From NCBI GenBank assembly GCA_958296295.1, contig OY282460.1:1798001-1862000 (forward strand): a stretch of 64,000 nt of DNA, in the 5' to 3' direction. Below, one piece after another: positions 18,900-27,761 of this stretch. A program made the position numbers and the translations under genes. The DNA is from an uncultured Pseudomonadales bacterium (GTDB taxonomy: Bacteria > Pseudomonadota > Gammaproteobacteria > Pseudomonadales > Azotimanducaceae). Numbering within the stretch: position 1 is the stretch's first letter; every line of letters begins with the position of its first letter. The notes below the pieces were generated by a model. That model did not search any database. It saw nothing but the letters and a program-made list of their open reading frames with translations, and had not been told where the DNA came from.

Positions 18900-19134
18900 C
18901 GCCTCAGAACGGTCGCGGCGAAGCGCGCCGACCTGCGCAGCCGCTGGGCGCCCGCCACGTCCGGTTCACGAAGTCCCGCGACGCCCCCGTCTTCCGCGCC
19001 ATCGACCGGCACGACCACGGCGTCGCGTCCTTCGGCAGCCGCGTCGTCGTCGCCTCCACGATCCGGCTGCGCAGCGCCGCCCGCTCCGCGTCGCTCCGTC
19101 CGCCCTGGTTGCCGCCCCGCAAGTGCTTGGCAAT
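18900..19134 (-). mobile_element. IS630-type transposase fragment
   Basis: Minus-strand reading RSDAERAALRSRIVEATTTR, then LPKDATPWSCRSMARKTGAS and RDFVNRTWRA. This is the N-terminal helix-turn-helix region of IS630-family transposases, where the pattern P-DATHWS-R-MA-----S---V-R-W-AH is diagnostic. Only about 65 codons remain; the DDE catalytic domain and the ends of the element are absent. The fragment abuts the tail of an FDVY/GQF domain gene at about 19135. Confidence 0.6.
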
Positions 19135-19233
19135 AGTCCGCTCCCGGATTACCGTGTCTCTGAAGTCAGGACCGGCCAGTACACGCCCGCAGTTGTCGGT
19201 AACAATCTTGTCTGGGAAGCGCAATTCCATTGA
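19135..19233 (+). pseudogene. Orphan tail of an FDVY/GQF domain
   Basis: Reads LPDYRVSEVRTGQYTPAVVG, then NNLVWEAQFH and stop. This is the last 30 residues of the C-terminal domain seen on the SGNH and GT39 proteins (LPDYPIARIRTGQF ... IWTAEF). The rest of the host gene is missing and the IS630-type fragment directly precedes it. Confidence 0.65.
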
Positions 19234-19257
19234 TGACGGGTACAGCGTGCGGCGTGC

Positions 19258-19351
19258 CATAATCGGCGGATGCGCTTCTTCAACGTCTGTTCTCATCGCC
19301 CGGCGCGGTCCGCTCGACAGCGGCGAAGTGGGGTACTTTCGCGTCGTGTAA
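19258..19351 (+). pseudogene. Relic of the AAA-nuclease gene 5' end, with internal deletion
   Basis: CATAAT and an ATG 7 bases on, opening MRFFN, then after a deletion the codons TSVLIARRGPLDSGEVGYFR. These match CATAAT, MRRFFN and TSALIALRDLLNSGEVGDFR of the intact gene at 31442. About 110 bases, including the Walker A region, are missing, and the frame is broken. Confidence 0.6.
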
Positions 19352-19425
19352 GACAGCCGCGGTCGTCGCCCACGGCGGGGGAGGGCAAAGGCAACGAGAT
19401 CGCGGACACGGGCAGACGCTAGCGG

Positions 19426-20364
19426 ATGCTGCAATCCAACGGCATCTTGGGAACGCCGTCCAGACCTGCTTACGATTATCTGCTTGCGGTGGGGCCGGGG
19501 CGGTCCGGCAGCGAGTTCCTTTACCGCCTCTTGAGAGGCCATCCCAGTTTCGTCTTCCCTGAGATCAAGGAGCGCTACTACTATCGCTCTCCGCGGGCGT
19601 TCAGACGAACCTGGAACCGGTTGGCCCGTGGGCAACTCGTGTGTGACGTGGCGAATTTGGCCTATGCCGATGCCGCGCTGTCCGGCAGCGTCGAAACTCT
19701 ACGGGAAGAAGGCTTCCGGCTATTGCTGGTGGTGCTTCTCAGAGACCATCGGGCCCGTGCGGTTTCGATGATGCGGTTCCGCAAAAGCCGAGCGGAGCTC
19801 TCGGCGCTCTTTGGTGCGCGGCGGCTGGAGGCGGCGGTTGTGCGCGATAGATTGACCTCCGAACACTTGGCGCGTGTGTTCCGGGCCGATGCCGATGTCC
19901 TGACGCTCTCTTTTTCCGCTCTTACCGAGCATGCCGATGCCGTGATGGACGTCTTGCCTTCGCTCTGCGGAGTACCGAAGTTCGACGACGCTCCACCACA
20001 AGCGCTCAACCAAGCGGTTGCGGCCAGATCTCTGTGGCTCTCGGCCTTTGGGCGCTGGTGCGCCCTTGCTCTGCGGAATCTTGGCTGCCGGCGTTTTTTG
20101 CAGCGAATCAAAGAGAACAAGGTGGTCAACAAGGCGTTCTTCGTTCCCTTGACCGACGATGCGGAAAGGCCCCGCCTCTCCGGGGAATCCTTGAAGGTGC
20201 TAGACGCTTCGGCCTTTGCCTGCCGTCGCATCGTCGAGAACTCCTCCCGGCAGGTGCGTGAAGGCATTTACTTGCGAACCACAACACGGCCGGACGATGG
20301 CCCGCGGTCGGACACCGCCATGCAGCGCGGTGAGCGCGGTGTTGCGCAACCCGGCACGGTCTGA
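19426..20364 (+). CDS. Sulfotransferase family protein
   Basis: 312 residues. Near the N-terminus VGPGRSGSEFLYRLLRGHP (about 22-40) fits the 5'-phosphosulfate loop that binds PAPS, and LLRDHRARAVSMMRFR (about 104-119) fits the 3'-phosphate motif. The enzyme would transfer sulfate from PAPS to a sugar or lipid-linked glycan in the cytoplasm. It precedes the first GT2-GT39 module by 90 bases; a relic of its C-terminus precedes the second module as well, so the gene was probably part of the duplicated unit. The last 30 residues are low-complexity and may be an extension. Confidence 0.75.
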   Translation: MLQSNGILGTPSRPAYDYLLAVGPGRSGSEFLYRLLRGHPSFVFPEIKERYYYRSPRAFRRTWNRLARGQLVCDVANLAYADAALSGSVETLREEGFRLLLVVLLRDHRARAVSMMRFRKSRAELSALFGARRLEAAVVRDRLTSEHLARVFRADADVLTLSFSALTEHADAVMDVLPSLCGVPKFDDAPPQALNQAVAARSLWLSAFGRWCALALRNLGCRRFLQRIKENKVVNKAFFVPLTDDAERPRLSGESLKVLDASAFACRRIVENSSRQVREGIYLRTTTRPDDGPRSDTAMQRGERGVAQPGTV

Positions 20365-20371
20365 AGAGAGC

Positions 20372-20377
20372 TATAAT
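20372..20377 (+). promoter_or_regulatory. Possible -10 box (TATAAT) ahead of the first GT2 module
   Basis: A perfect TATAAT in otherwise GC-rich DNA, 78 bases before the GT2 start. No convincing -35 box at 16-18 bases spacing, so only a weak candidate. Confidence 0.25.
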
Positions 20378-20454
20378 TCGCGAAGCCGGGGCGGCCAACG
20401 GTCTTGGCCAAGGGCTGAAACCGCTTGAAGAAGGCCACGCCGGACTTTAGAAGT

Positions 20455-21477
20455 ATGGATGCCAGACCTATCACCTCCGCGCGCAGAGTTGGGGAATCCT
20501 CCCCTGTCGGCGAAGGTTCCAGTGCGCTCCTGTCCGTCGTGGTGCCCTGCTTCGACGAGGAAGCTGTCATCCGCGAGACGCATCGCCGCCTCGTCGCCAC
20601 GCTGGAGACCGTCCCCGATCTCGACTTCGAGCTGGTGTATGTGGACGACGGCAGCCGCGATGCCACCTTGAACCTCCTGCGCGGGTTGCAGGGCGCGGAT
20701 GCGCGCGTGCGGGTTCTCGCCCTGTCACGCAACTTCGGCCACGAGGTCGCCATTGCGGCCGGCTTGAAGAGGGCCGCCGGCGATGCCGTCGTCCTCATCG
20801 ACGCGGACCTCCAAGACCCCCCCGAGATCATCCTCGAAATGCTGGAGCGCTGGCGACAGGGTGCCGATGTCGCCTACGGTCAGCGCACCGAACGCGATGG
20901 CGAGACGCGGTTCAAGCGCTGGACCGCCACCGCGTTCTATCGACTCCTCAACAGGCTTGCCGAGATCCCCATTCCGCTTGATACCGGCGTCTTCCGGCTC
21001 ATGGACCGCAAAGTCGTGGACGCCTTTCTCGCCATGCCGGAGCGCGATCGCTTCGCGCGCGCCATGGTGGCGTGGGTCGGATTTCGCCAGGAGCCCGTCC
21101 ATTACCAGCGGGCGGCCCGGGCCGCCGGGGAGACCAAGTACGCGTTGCGGAACTTGCTGCGGCTGGCCATTGACGGCATTCTTTCGTTCACCTTCGCGCC
21201 GTTGCGCTTGGCGACATGGCTCGGCTTTCTCGCTTGCGGACTGGCCTTGGCGGGCGTCGCCTATGTCCTCGTCATCCGATTGTGTACGGATATTTCGGTT
21301 TCCGGCTGGACGTTGCTCCTCGTGGCCATCCTGTTCCTTGGCGGCGTGCAACTTGTGGTGCTCGGCATCCTCGGCGAATACTTGGGGCGCATCTACCACG
21401 AGGTGAAGCGTCGGCCGCTTTACCTGGTGAAGGAACGGCTGGGCTTTCCGGCCTCGGGCCGGCCTGCGGATGAGTAG
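20455..21477 (+). CDS. GT2 polyprenyl-phosphate glycosyltransferase (DPM1/ArnC-like), module copy 1
   Basis: 340 residues from MDARPITSARRVG. GT2 domain: LLSVVVPCFDEEAVI, YVDDGSRDATL, the nucleotide-sugar DXD region DADLQDPP, and later MERDRFARAMVAW-type acceptor-loop sequence. Two C-terminal membrane helices (about 245-305) as in dolichol-phosphate mannose synthase and ArnC relatives. It would load a sugar onto undecaprenyl phosphate at the inner face of the membrane, giving the donor for the GT39 enzyme two genes downstream. Its stop overlaps the next start by 8 bases. Confidence 0.88.
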   Translation: MDARPITSARRVGESSPVGEGSSALLSVVVPCFDEEAVIRETHRRLVATLETVPDLDFELVYVDDGSRDATLNLLRGLQGADARVRVLALSRNFGHEVAIAAGLKRAAGDAVVLIDADLQDPPEIILEMLERWRQGADVAYGQRTERDGETRFKRWTATAFYRLLNRLAEIPIPLDTGVFRLMDRKVVDAFLAMPERDRFARAMVAWVGFRQEPVHYQRAARAAGETKYALRNLLRLAIDGILSFTFAPLRLATWLGFLACGLALAGVAYVLVIRLCTDISVSGWTLLLVAILFLGGVQLVVLGILGEYLGRIYHEVKRRPLYLVKERLGFPASGRPADE

Positions 21478-22483
21478 CGAGACGGTGCGATGGTTGAAGT
21501 TGGCGATCGGCCTCGCCGCGACGGTCGGGTTTGGTTGGCTGCTCGCGCGGGAGGTGGACTTTGCCGCGGTGGCGCGGGCGTTCGCCGGATTTTCGCTTTC
21601 TACAGGCCTGCTCGCCCTGGCCTTTCTGGCCGCCGGCTACGGTGTGCGCATTGTGCGCTGGTGGTGGATGCTGCGCGCCCTCGAGCCGGCCTTGCCGCTC
21701 GGTGCCTGCGCCGGGCCGTTCCTCGCCGGCATGGCGGTCAACAACGTCGCGCCCTTCCGGGCCGGCGACGCGCTGCGGGTGCTGGGCTTTCGCGGCCAGC
21801 TGCGGGTGCCGGTCATGGCCGTGGCCGGAACCCTCGTGGTTGAGCGGCTCTTGGACGTGGTTGTGCTGACCGGGTTTTTCTTTCTTGGCCTGCTCGGTCT
21901 GCCAGACGGCACGTTCCCGCGCGGGTTCGTCGTGGCGGCGGCGTTTCTGGCGGGTGTGGGCATCGTTGCCATCCTTGCCCTGCCGCTGTTCTTGCCCTTG
22001 CTCGGCCGTATCCGGGAGTTCTTGCTGGGACGCCGTGCTTTAGCCGGTCGGCGCTGGGCGCAAGCCGTTTCCAAACACGGTGCCGATCTGGCCGGTGCGC
22101 TCGCCTTGGTGCGTTCGCCAAAGAGGTTTTCGACGCTTATCGGGTTGTCGGCGCTCGCTTGGATCTGTGAGGGGGCGATGTTCGCGACCGTGGCCGCGGC
22201 GCTTGCGCCCGGCGGGGCGCTGTTCGGGCCTTGGTTTGCGCTGGCGACCGGGACACTGGCCACCGTTCTGCCTAGTTCCCCCGGCTATTTTGGGACGTTC
22301 GACTACTTTGCCGCTCAAGGTCTGGCGGCGTATGGCACATCCCCCGGAGTGTCCGGCGCATTTGCGCTGATCGTTCACGCGGTGTTGTGGGTACCTTTCA
22401 CGGTGGTCGGATTGCTCTACCTGCTAGCGCGGGGCACGCGGCTTCCGGCCAATTGGCGGTGGCGTCTCGTCCGATCCGAATAG
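21470..22483 (+). CDS. UPF0104/PF03706-type membrane protein (AglD/MprF flippase-like), module copy 1
   Basis: 337 residues with about eight membrane helices. WLLAREVDFAAVARAFAGFS near the start and GMAVNNVAPFRAGDALRVLG, then ERLLDVVVLT and PSSPGYFGTFDYF, are hallmark strings of the lysylphosphatidylglycerol-synthase transmembrane family. Members with a GT2 and a GT39 gene alongside are thought to act in lipid-linked sugar translocation, but this is not proven. Overlaps GT2 by 8 bases. Confidence 0.82.
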   Translation: MSSETVRWLKLAIGLAATVGFGWLLAREVDFAAVARAFAGFSLSTGLLALAFLAAGYGVRIVRWWWMLRALEPALPLGACAGPFLAGMAVNNVAPFRAGDALRVLGFRGQLRVPVMAVAGTLVVERLLDVVVLTGFFFLGLLGLPDGTFPRGFVVAAAFLAGVGIVAILALPLFLPLLGRIREFLLGRRALAGRRWAQAVSKHGADLAGALALVRSPKRFSTLIGLSALAWICEGAMFATVAAALAPGGALFGPWFALATGTLATVLPSSPGYFGTFDYFAAQGLAAYGTSPGVSGAFALIVHAVLWVPFTVVGLLYLLARGTRLPANWRWRLVRSE

Positions 22484-22530
22484 GGACCGGGCCGAGTCGT
22501 CATCTTTCGGAGCGAGTCGCCAAGCGGAAC

Positions 22531-24468
22531 ATGGAAGTGCGTGCGGTAGCGGGGCCAGTTGTCCGTTTCGGTCGCGAGCACAAGACCGGCTTGTACTATG
22601 CCGCCTGTGTCTTCCTGCTTGTTGCGGCCACCGGGCTGCGCTTCCACGACTTGGCGGAGAAGTCGCTACGGCATGACGAAGCGGTAGTGGCCAACATTTC
22701 GAGAGGCGGGCTCTCGGAGGTCATCCAAGGTACTCGTTGCTGCAGCTCCTCTCCGATCCTGTATCCCTTGGCTGCATATGTTGTACAGAAAGTCGAGAGC
22801 ACGCCTTTCAGCCTTCGAATCGTGCCGGCGACGGCCAGTGTTCTGACCATCGCCGTGATGTTGTTTCTGTTGCCGCGCCTGGGCGTTGCGCGGCGGGCCG
22901 CGTTTCTGGCGGCCCTGCTGGCCACGCTTTCCGTTGCGGCAATTCGCCACGCGCAGGATGCGCGCGAATACTCCGTCGACGCGCTGGTGGCGCTGCTCAT
23001 TGTGGTGGGGCTGCTGCGGCAGCTGCGGGACGGCAAGCCGGCGCTGCTCTGCGCGTCTCTGTTCGTTGCGCCGTTGGTGCAGTACGGCTTGCCTCTGTTC
23101 GGCGTTGCCGTCATTGCAACCGCCGCCGTCTTCCCACGAGTTTCCGGTTGGCAAAGGCGCGGCGCTTACTTGGGCAGGACGGGGGATTGGCTGAAACAAC
23201 GCTTGGATCTGCTAGCGCCTTCCGGGTTTTTCTTGGCGGGGAGCGTCGTCAGCTATTTGGCGACCCTGCGCTACCACGGAACGGGATTCGGCGCGGCTGG
23301 CCATTTGTCGGAGTACTACTTTCGTGGGGAGTTCGATGTGCTGTCGATCTTCGCGTTCTCTATTGGTGGAGTTTGGGAACTTCTGAAATACCACTTGCCG
23401 GAGATTGTTGCGATAGCGGCGCTTCCGGCCGGGATTCTCCTGGCATTCCGCAGGAAGTTGCCAGGAGCGCACCAAGACCGTGCCATCCTGGTTCTGTTCT
23501 CGTTTTGCATTGCGGTTTCCGTTGGTGCCGTCATATTGGGAATGTACCCGCTTGGGGGCATTCGCCAAGTTGTCTATCTTGGGCCGATTGTCTTCTTGGC
23601 GGTCGGCATCTCGTTTCAGCGGATGGCGGATTGGCTGTCCTCGCTACCAACGCGTGCGGCGTGGGCGATGCCGATCTTGCTCGTCATGACCGGCGGGACA
23701 GCGCTTGCCGGCGTGAACAACGTGTTGCAGAACAGCCCATACAAGACACTTGAGAACGTCGAATCCGTTCTTGACGTCCTGGAAGACCAGTTTGCGGAAG
23801 AGGACATGGTTTACGCGGGCTGGGGGCCAGTGCCTGCCATCCGGTTCTATCAAGGAAAAGCGGAAAGGCCGGCCAACTACTACTATGGAACCGCTTGGTG
23901 TACCTCCTTCGCCAAACAGTGTCTCCGGGAGATGGCCGAGCTGGCATACTGGCTCGGTGTCGCAAATGGCCGAATCTGGTTCGTGACATATCAGCTACCG
24001 GAAACGTTGAAGGGTCACTTGCCCGGGCTTTCGGTTCGGCATCTCGTCTCTGACGGCAGCGTCCATCTCTATCTGATCGAAGATGCCGAGTCCTTGATCA
24101 AGATCGCCACCGCTAATGGATTGTTGACGAAGTCGCCCTTGCCTCGCAAGCCGCCAATCCGCTCCACGTTCGACGTCTATCTCGGCGAGGCCAAGGTGGT
24201 TTACGTCAAGACGCCGTGCGGTGCGAAAGATGTGCAGGAGGCCTTCTTTTTGCACGTCTACCCGGCACACGCGAGCGATCTGCCCCAAAACCGAAGGGAG
24301 CGTGGCTTCGAGAATCTCGACTTCAGCTTTGACGCCTCTGGCGTTCGGTCGACCGAGCGGTGCGTCGCTCTGCGAGAACTTCCCGATTACGAAATCACTG
24401 GCATTCGCACCGGCCAATACACCGACGAAGGCCGTCTTTGGGAAAGCGAGGTCCGCTTCGATGAGTAG
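22531..24468 (+). CDS. GT39-type membrane glycosyltransferase with C-terminal FDVY/GQF domain, module copy 1
   Basis: 645 residues from MEVRAVAGPVVRFG; earlier in-frame codons overlap the previous gene. The N-terminal two thirds has about 10-11 helices; the first periplasmic loop holds EKSLRHDEAV with the Asp-Glu pair (49-50) expected of GT39/ArnT enzymes, and RHAQDAREYSVDALVAL follows. LSLSVRHLVSDGSVHLYLIE ends the membrane part. The last 100 residues form the FDVY/GQF domain: STFDVYLGEAKVVYVKTPC, FFLHVYPAHASDLPQNRRE, RGFENLDFSF, LPDYEITGIRTGQY, LWESEV. It should transfer sugar from a polyprenyl-phosphate donor in the periplasm. Confidence 0.85.
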   Translation: MEVRAVAGPVVRFGREHKTGLYYAACVFLLVAATGLRFHDLAEKSLRHDEAVVANISRGGLSEVIQGTRCCSSSPILYPLAAYVVQKVESTPFSLRIVPATASVLTIAVMLFLLPRLGVARRAAFLAALLATLSVAAIRHAQDAREYSVDALVALLIVVGLLRQLRDGKPALLCASLFVAPLVQYGLPLFGVAVIATAAVFPRVSGWQRRGAYLGRTGDWLKQRLDLLAPSGFFLAGSVVSYLATLRYHGTGFGAAGHLSEYYFRGEFDVLSIFAFSIGGVWELLKYHLPEIVAIAALPAGILLAFRRKLPGAHQDRAILVLFSFCIAVSVGAVILGMYPLGGIRQVVYLGPIVFLAVGISFQRMADWLSSLPTRAAWAMPILLVMTGGTALAGVNNVLQNSPYKTLENVESVLDVLEDQFAEEDMVYAGWGPVPAIRFYQGKAERPANYYYGTAWCTSFAKQCLREMAELAYWLGVANGRIWFVTYQLPETLKGHLPGLSVRHLVSDGSVHLYLIEDAESLIKIATANGLLTKSPLPRKPPIRSTFDVYLGEAKVVYVKTPCGAKDVQEAFFLHVYPAHASDLPQNRRERGFENLDFSFDASGVRSTERCVALRELPDYEITGIRTGQYTDEGRLWESEVRFDE

Positions 24469-25801
24469 CCCCGACAGCGCCAGCCGGCCCCATGTGGCGG
24501 TGGTCGGCGGCGGGTTTTGCGGGCTCGCGGCGGCTTACGAGCTCGGTCGGCGCGGCGTCCGTGCCACGGTGCTGGAACGGGATGCCGAAATCGGCGGCCT
24601 CGCGGGCAGTTTCGGTACCGGCGGCGCGCGACTCGAGAAGTTCTACCACCACTGGTTCACGGGCGACGTTCACGTGATGGAACTCATCGAGGAGTTGGGG
24701 CAATCGGCCGAGGTGGTGCTGCGGCCTACGCGGACCGGCACCTACTACGCCCACGATTTCTTCAAGCTCTCGACGCCGCTCGACCTGCTGCGCTTCTCGC
24801 CGCTGCCGTTCTTGGACCGCATCCGGCTCGGGCTCTTGGCACTGCGGGCGCGCGGCGTGAAGAATTGGCGCGCCCTTGAAGACCGCGCCGCGGCCGAATG
24901 GCTGCGCGAAATGGGGGGCGAGCGGGTCTATCGGGTGGTGTGGGAACCGCTCCTGCGGGGCAAGTTCGGCGAGCTGGCGGAAGAAGTGGCGGCGGTCTGG
25001 TTCTGGAACAAGCTCAAGCTGCGGGGCGGCAGCCGGGGCAGGGGCGGTGGGGAACGGTTGGCGTACTACAAGGGCGGCTTTGCGGCTCTCGCCGACGTGC
25101 TGGCCCAGGCCATCCGGGGCCAAGGCGGAGAAATCCGTACCGGCGTCCCGGTCACCGGCTTGCGGGTGGACGCCGGGCGCGTGGTCGGCGTTGTCACGCC
25201 GCAGGCGCCGTTGGCCGCGGACGCGGTAGTGGCGACGCCGGCGCTGCCCATCGTCGCCGACCTGGTGGCGCCACACGGGGCGGGCGAGTACGCGGACGGC
25301 CTGCGGCGCATCCGCTACCTGGCCAACGTCTGCGTCGTGCTGGAGTTGGACAGCAGCCTTTCGGACATCTACTGGCTGAACGTCAACGACCCCGGCTTCC
25401 CCTTCGTGGGCGTCATCGAGCACACCAACTTCGAGCCGGCGTCGGCCTACGCCGGGCGGCACATCGTATATTTGTCCAAGTATCTGCCGGAGGGCGACGC
25501 GCTCTGGCGGATGCCGGACGACGAAGCGGTCGCGTTCACGCTTGAACACCTGCGGCGGATGTTCCCGGCCCTGACGGACGACCGGGTTCTTGCCGCCCAT
25601 GTGTGGCGGGCGCAATACGCGCAGCCCGTCATGGAGCGCGGGTACCACCGGCTGATCCCGGAAACGCGCACGCCGCTGGCGAACCTCTTCCTCGCAACCA
25701 TGGCGCAAATCTATCCGCAAGACCGGGGCACGAATTACGCGATCCGGCAAGGCCGGGAGGTTGCCCGGACTGTGGCGGCGGCGTTGGAGGGGGCGGAATG
25801 A
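24461..25801 (+). CDS. FAD-dependent oxidoreductase (amine oxidase/phytoene desaturase superfamily), module copy 1
   Basis: 446 residues. Starts with HVAVVGGGFCGLAAAYELGR, the ADP-binding motif of FAD enzymes, followed by VLERDAEIGGLAGSF; C-terminal FLATMAQIYPQDRGTNYAIR is the second FAD-contact region of this superfamily. FYHHWFTGDVHVMELIEELG and KFGELAEEVAAVWFWNKLKL are highly conserved with the copy at 43304 (448 residues). Overlaps the GT39 stop by 8 bases (GATGAGTAG). Related proteins sit with GT2/GT39 genes in many bacteria; the substrate (sugar, polyprenol or other) is not known. Confidence 0.82.
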   Translation: MSSPDSASRPHVAVVGGGFCGLAAAYELGRRGVRATVLERDAEIGGLAGSFGTGGARLEKFYHHWFTGDVHVMELIEELGQSAEVVLRPTRTGTYYAHDFFKLSTPLDLLRFSPLPFLDRIRLGLLALRARGVKNWRALEDRAAAEWLREMGGERVYRVVWEPLLRGKFGELAEEVAAVWFWNKLKLRGGSRGRGGGERLAYYKGGFAALADVLAQAIRGQGGEIRTGVPVTGLRVDAGRVVGVVTPQAPLAADAVVATPALPIVADLVAPHGAGEYADGLRRIRYLANVCVVLELDSSLSDIYWLNVNDPGFPFVGVIEHTNFEPASAYAGRHIVYLSKYLPEGDALWRMPDDEAVAFTLEHLRRMFPALTDDRVLAAHVWRAQYAQPVMERGYHRLIPETRTPLANLFLATMAQIYPQDRGTNYAIRQGREVARTVAAALEGAE

Positions 25802-25831
25802 AGGCTGTCGTTGTGGTGGCCAACCGCTGCG

Positions 25832-27577
25832 CTAGGTTTGCGGGTTGTCCACCTGCACGGTGAGGACATCCGCGTCGTGGAATTGCTGATGGCGCACGGA
25901 AGACGCGAAATGGCGCAGCAGCCGCAAGGACACGTCCCGCATTGGGTCGTCTTCCGCCGGCTCCTCGGCGAGCAGGGCAATGCGGTCTTGCAGGTTTTCG
26001 GCGCTGGCGACCGCGGTGACAAGCTCCAGCGTCGCGCCGGCGCTGGTGCCGCGCACGGTAAGCTGTAGCCGGCGCACTTCCCGCGCGGCGTCGACGCGCT
26101 CCTCGCCTTCCGTCGCTTCACTCGCCAGCACCGCCGCCAGCGCCTCTTCGGCGGCGGCTGCCAGCCGCTGCTTCATGGCGGCGCCCCAGTTGCGGCGATC
26201 GGCGAACGCGTCGATGAACGCTTGCATGTTCGCCAGTTCCGCCGCTTCCGCCCGGCCGGCAAAGCGCCGGCTGCGTGGCTGAGTGAGGTTCAGCGCCAGC
26301 GTCAGCAGGATGGCGGTGGCGCCGCCGGCGACCATGCCGTTGCCCAACAGCCCGCCGGCGAAGTCGCCCACGATGTCCGGAAAGACCAGCTGCGCTTGAA
26401 AGCCGACGCCAACCCAGAAGGACACTCCGACGATCAAGCCGGTGGAGTAGTCCAAGCCTTCTCGCATGAGTTGTCGCAGGCCGACGACGAACACCAGCGC
26501 CATCACCATGCCGATGGCGGCAGCCACCACGGGGTTTGGTATGGCAAGGACGACCGCCAACACCTTCGGCACGCCGGCGACCAGAATCAGGATGGCGCCG
26601 GCCGCGACGCCCACTCGGCGCGCGGCCACGCCGGTGAGTTCGATCGCCGACGCGGCTATTGGGTAGGCCGTGTTCGGCGCGCCGCCGGTCAAGCCGGCCA
26701 GCAGATTGCCGGCGCCTTCCGCGGCGATGCCGCCCTGCACGGCGCGGTAGTCCACGGCGAGCGGGCGACGCCACGACACCCGCTGGGTGGCGACAGCGGA
26801 ACCGATGGATCTAGTGACCGCCACCAACGAGACGAAAGCGAACGCCGGCAACAGCGCCCAGAACTCGGGACCGAAGGCGAGATCCAAGCCCGGCCATTCC
26901 GCCACGGACAAGCCGATCCACGGCGCTTCGGCCACGCGCTGGGTGTCGTAGATGCCGAACAGCGCCCCGGCGACTGCGCCGCCGCCGACGCCGATGACTG
27001 GTGCCCACAGCCGCAACACGGGGCCGCCCTTGAGGCCGATGCCAACGATGAGCGCCAAGGTGACGAGGGCGCAGACTGGTGCCGCCGCTTCGGGCGCTTC
27101 CGGGGGCGTTTGGTTTAGCAGCCCCGCCAGCGAGGGCATGACGGATACCGGCGCCAACATGATGACGGTGCCCGTAACCGCCGGCGTAAGCAGCCGCCGC
27201 ACGAGCGACAGCCGGGTGGAAACGGCTATCTGCAAAAGCGCTACCGCTGTCACGAGCGTCGCTAGCAGCGCCGGCCCGCCGCTCGCCAGGGCCGTTGCGC
27301 AAACGGGAACGAATATGGCGGAGGTGCCGGCCAACACGCAATAGCCCGCGCCGATCCGGCCAAACCGAACGGCCTGCAGAATCGTCCCGACGCCACTGCA
27401 CAACACGGTAGCGAAGACGCCCCAAAGCAGATACTGGGCCGCGCCTCCGGCTCGGAAGGCGACCGCCGCCAGCAAGACCGTCGGACTGATCGTCAGCACG
27501 GCGACCTGCGCCCCTTGGCCCAGAACAAGCCATGTCGAGGGGGTGCCGTTGGCTTCGTAGCGAAGTCCGGTGTTCAT
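25832..27577 (-). CDS. NCS2/NAT-type nucleobase permease with C-terminal ATPase-like domain
   Basis: 581 residues from MNTGLRYEANGTPS; the frame stays open to 27739. About 14 membrane segments; the nucleobase-transporter signature is seen in QGGIAAEGAGNLLAGLTGGA, then PNTAYPIAASAIELTGVAAR. After the last helix a cytoplasmic tail of about 150 residues (FADRRNWGAAMKQRLAAAAE to the end) has the pattern of a degenerate histidine-kinase-like ATPase fold: EEALAAVLA helix, LQLTVRGTSAGATLELV strands, MRDVSLRLLRHFASSVRHQQ. It stands alone, convergent with the FAD gene (30 bases between stops). Substrate xanthine/uracil-like by family. Confidence 0.75.
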   Translation of the reverse strand: MNTGLRYEANGTPSTWLVLGQGAQVAVLTISPTVLLAAVAFRAGGAAQYLLWGVFATVLCSGVGTILQAVRFGRIGAGYCVLAGTSAIFVPVCATALASGGPALLATLVTAVALLQIAVSTRLSLVRRLLTPAVTGTVIMLAPVSVMPSLAGLLNQTPPEAPEAAAPVCALVTLALIVGIGLKGGPVLRLWAPVIGVGGGAVAGALFGIYDTQRVAEAPWIGLSVAEWPGLDLAFGPEFWALLPAFAFVSLVAVTRSIGSAVATQRVSWRRPLAVDYRAVQGGIAAEGAGNLLAGLTGGAPNTAYPIAASAIELTGVAARRVGVAAGAILILVAGVPKVLAVVLAIPNPVVAAAIGMVMALVFVVGLRQLMREGLDYSTGLIVGVSFWVGVGFQAQLVFPDIVGDFAGGLLGNGMVAGGATAILLTLALNLTQPRSRRFAGRAEAAELANMQAFIDAFADRRNWGAAMKQRLAAAAEEALAAVLASEATEGEERVDAAREVRRLQLTVRGTSAGATLELVTAVASAENLQDRIALLAEEPAEDDPMRDVSLRLLRHFASSVRHQQFHDADVLTVQVDNPQT

Positions 27578-27761
27578 TCCTGCCGACGAGACCGTGCAGA
27601 CGAGGGTCACTGTATCACCGAGGTGGGCCTTTCTCGGGGATGGCGAAGCTGGTGCTGGTGACTGCTGGATGTGAACGGGCATTTCGAACGAGAACCCGGC
27701 GCGGGGCGAGACATTTGGCGCGCCGGCCGACGGCATCATCCCTGTGCAGGCCGAAAATCAC

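Noticed and set aside
20372..20377. Full promoter assignment around TATAAT
   Set aside because: No -35 element at a usual distance; kept only as a weak -10 candidate.
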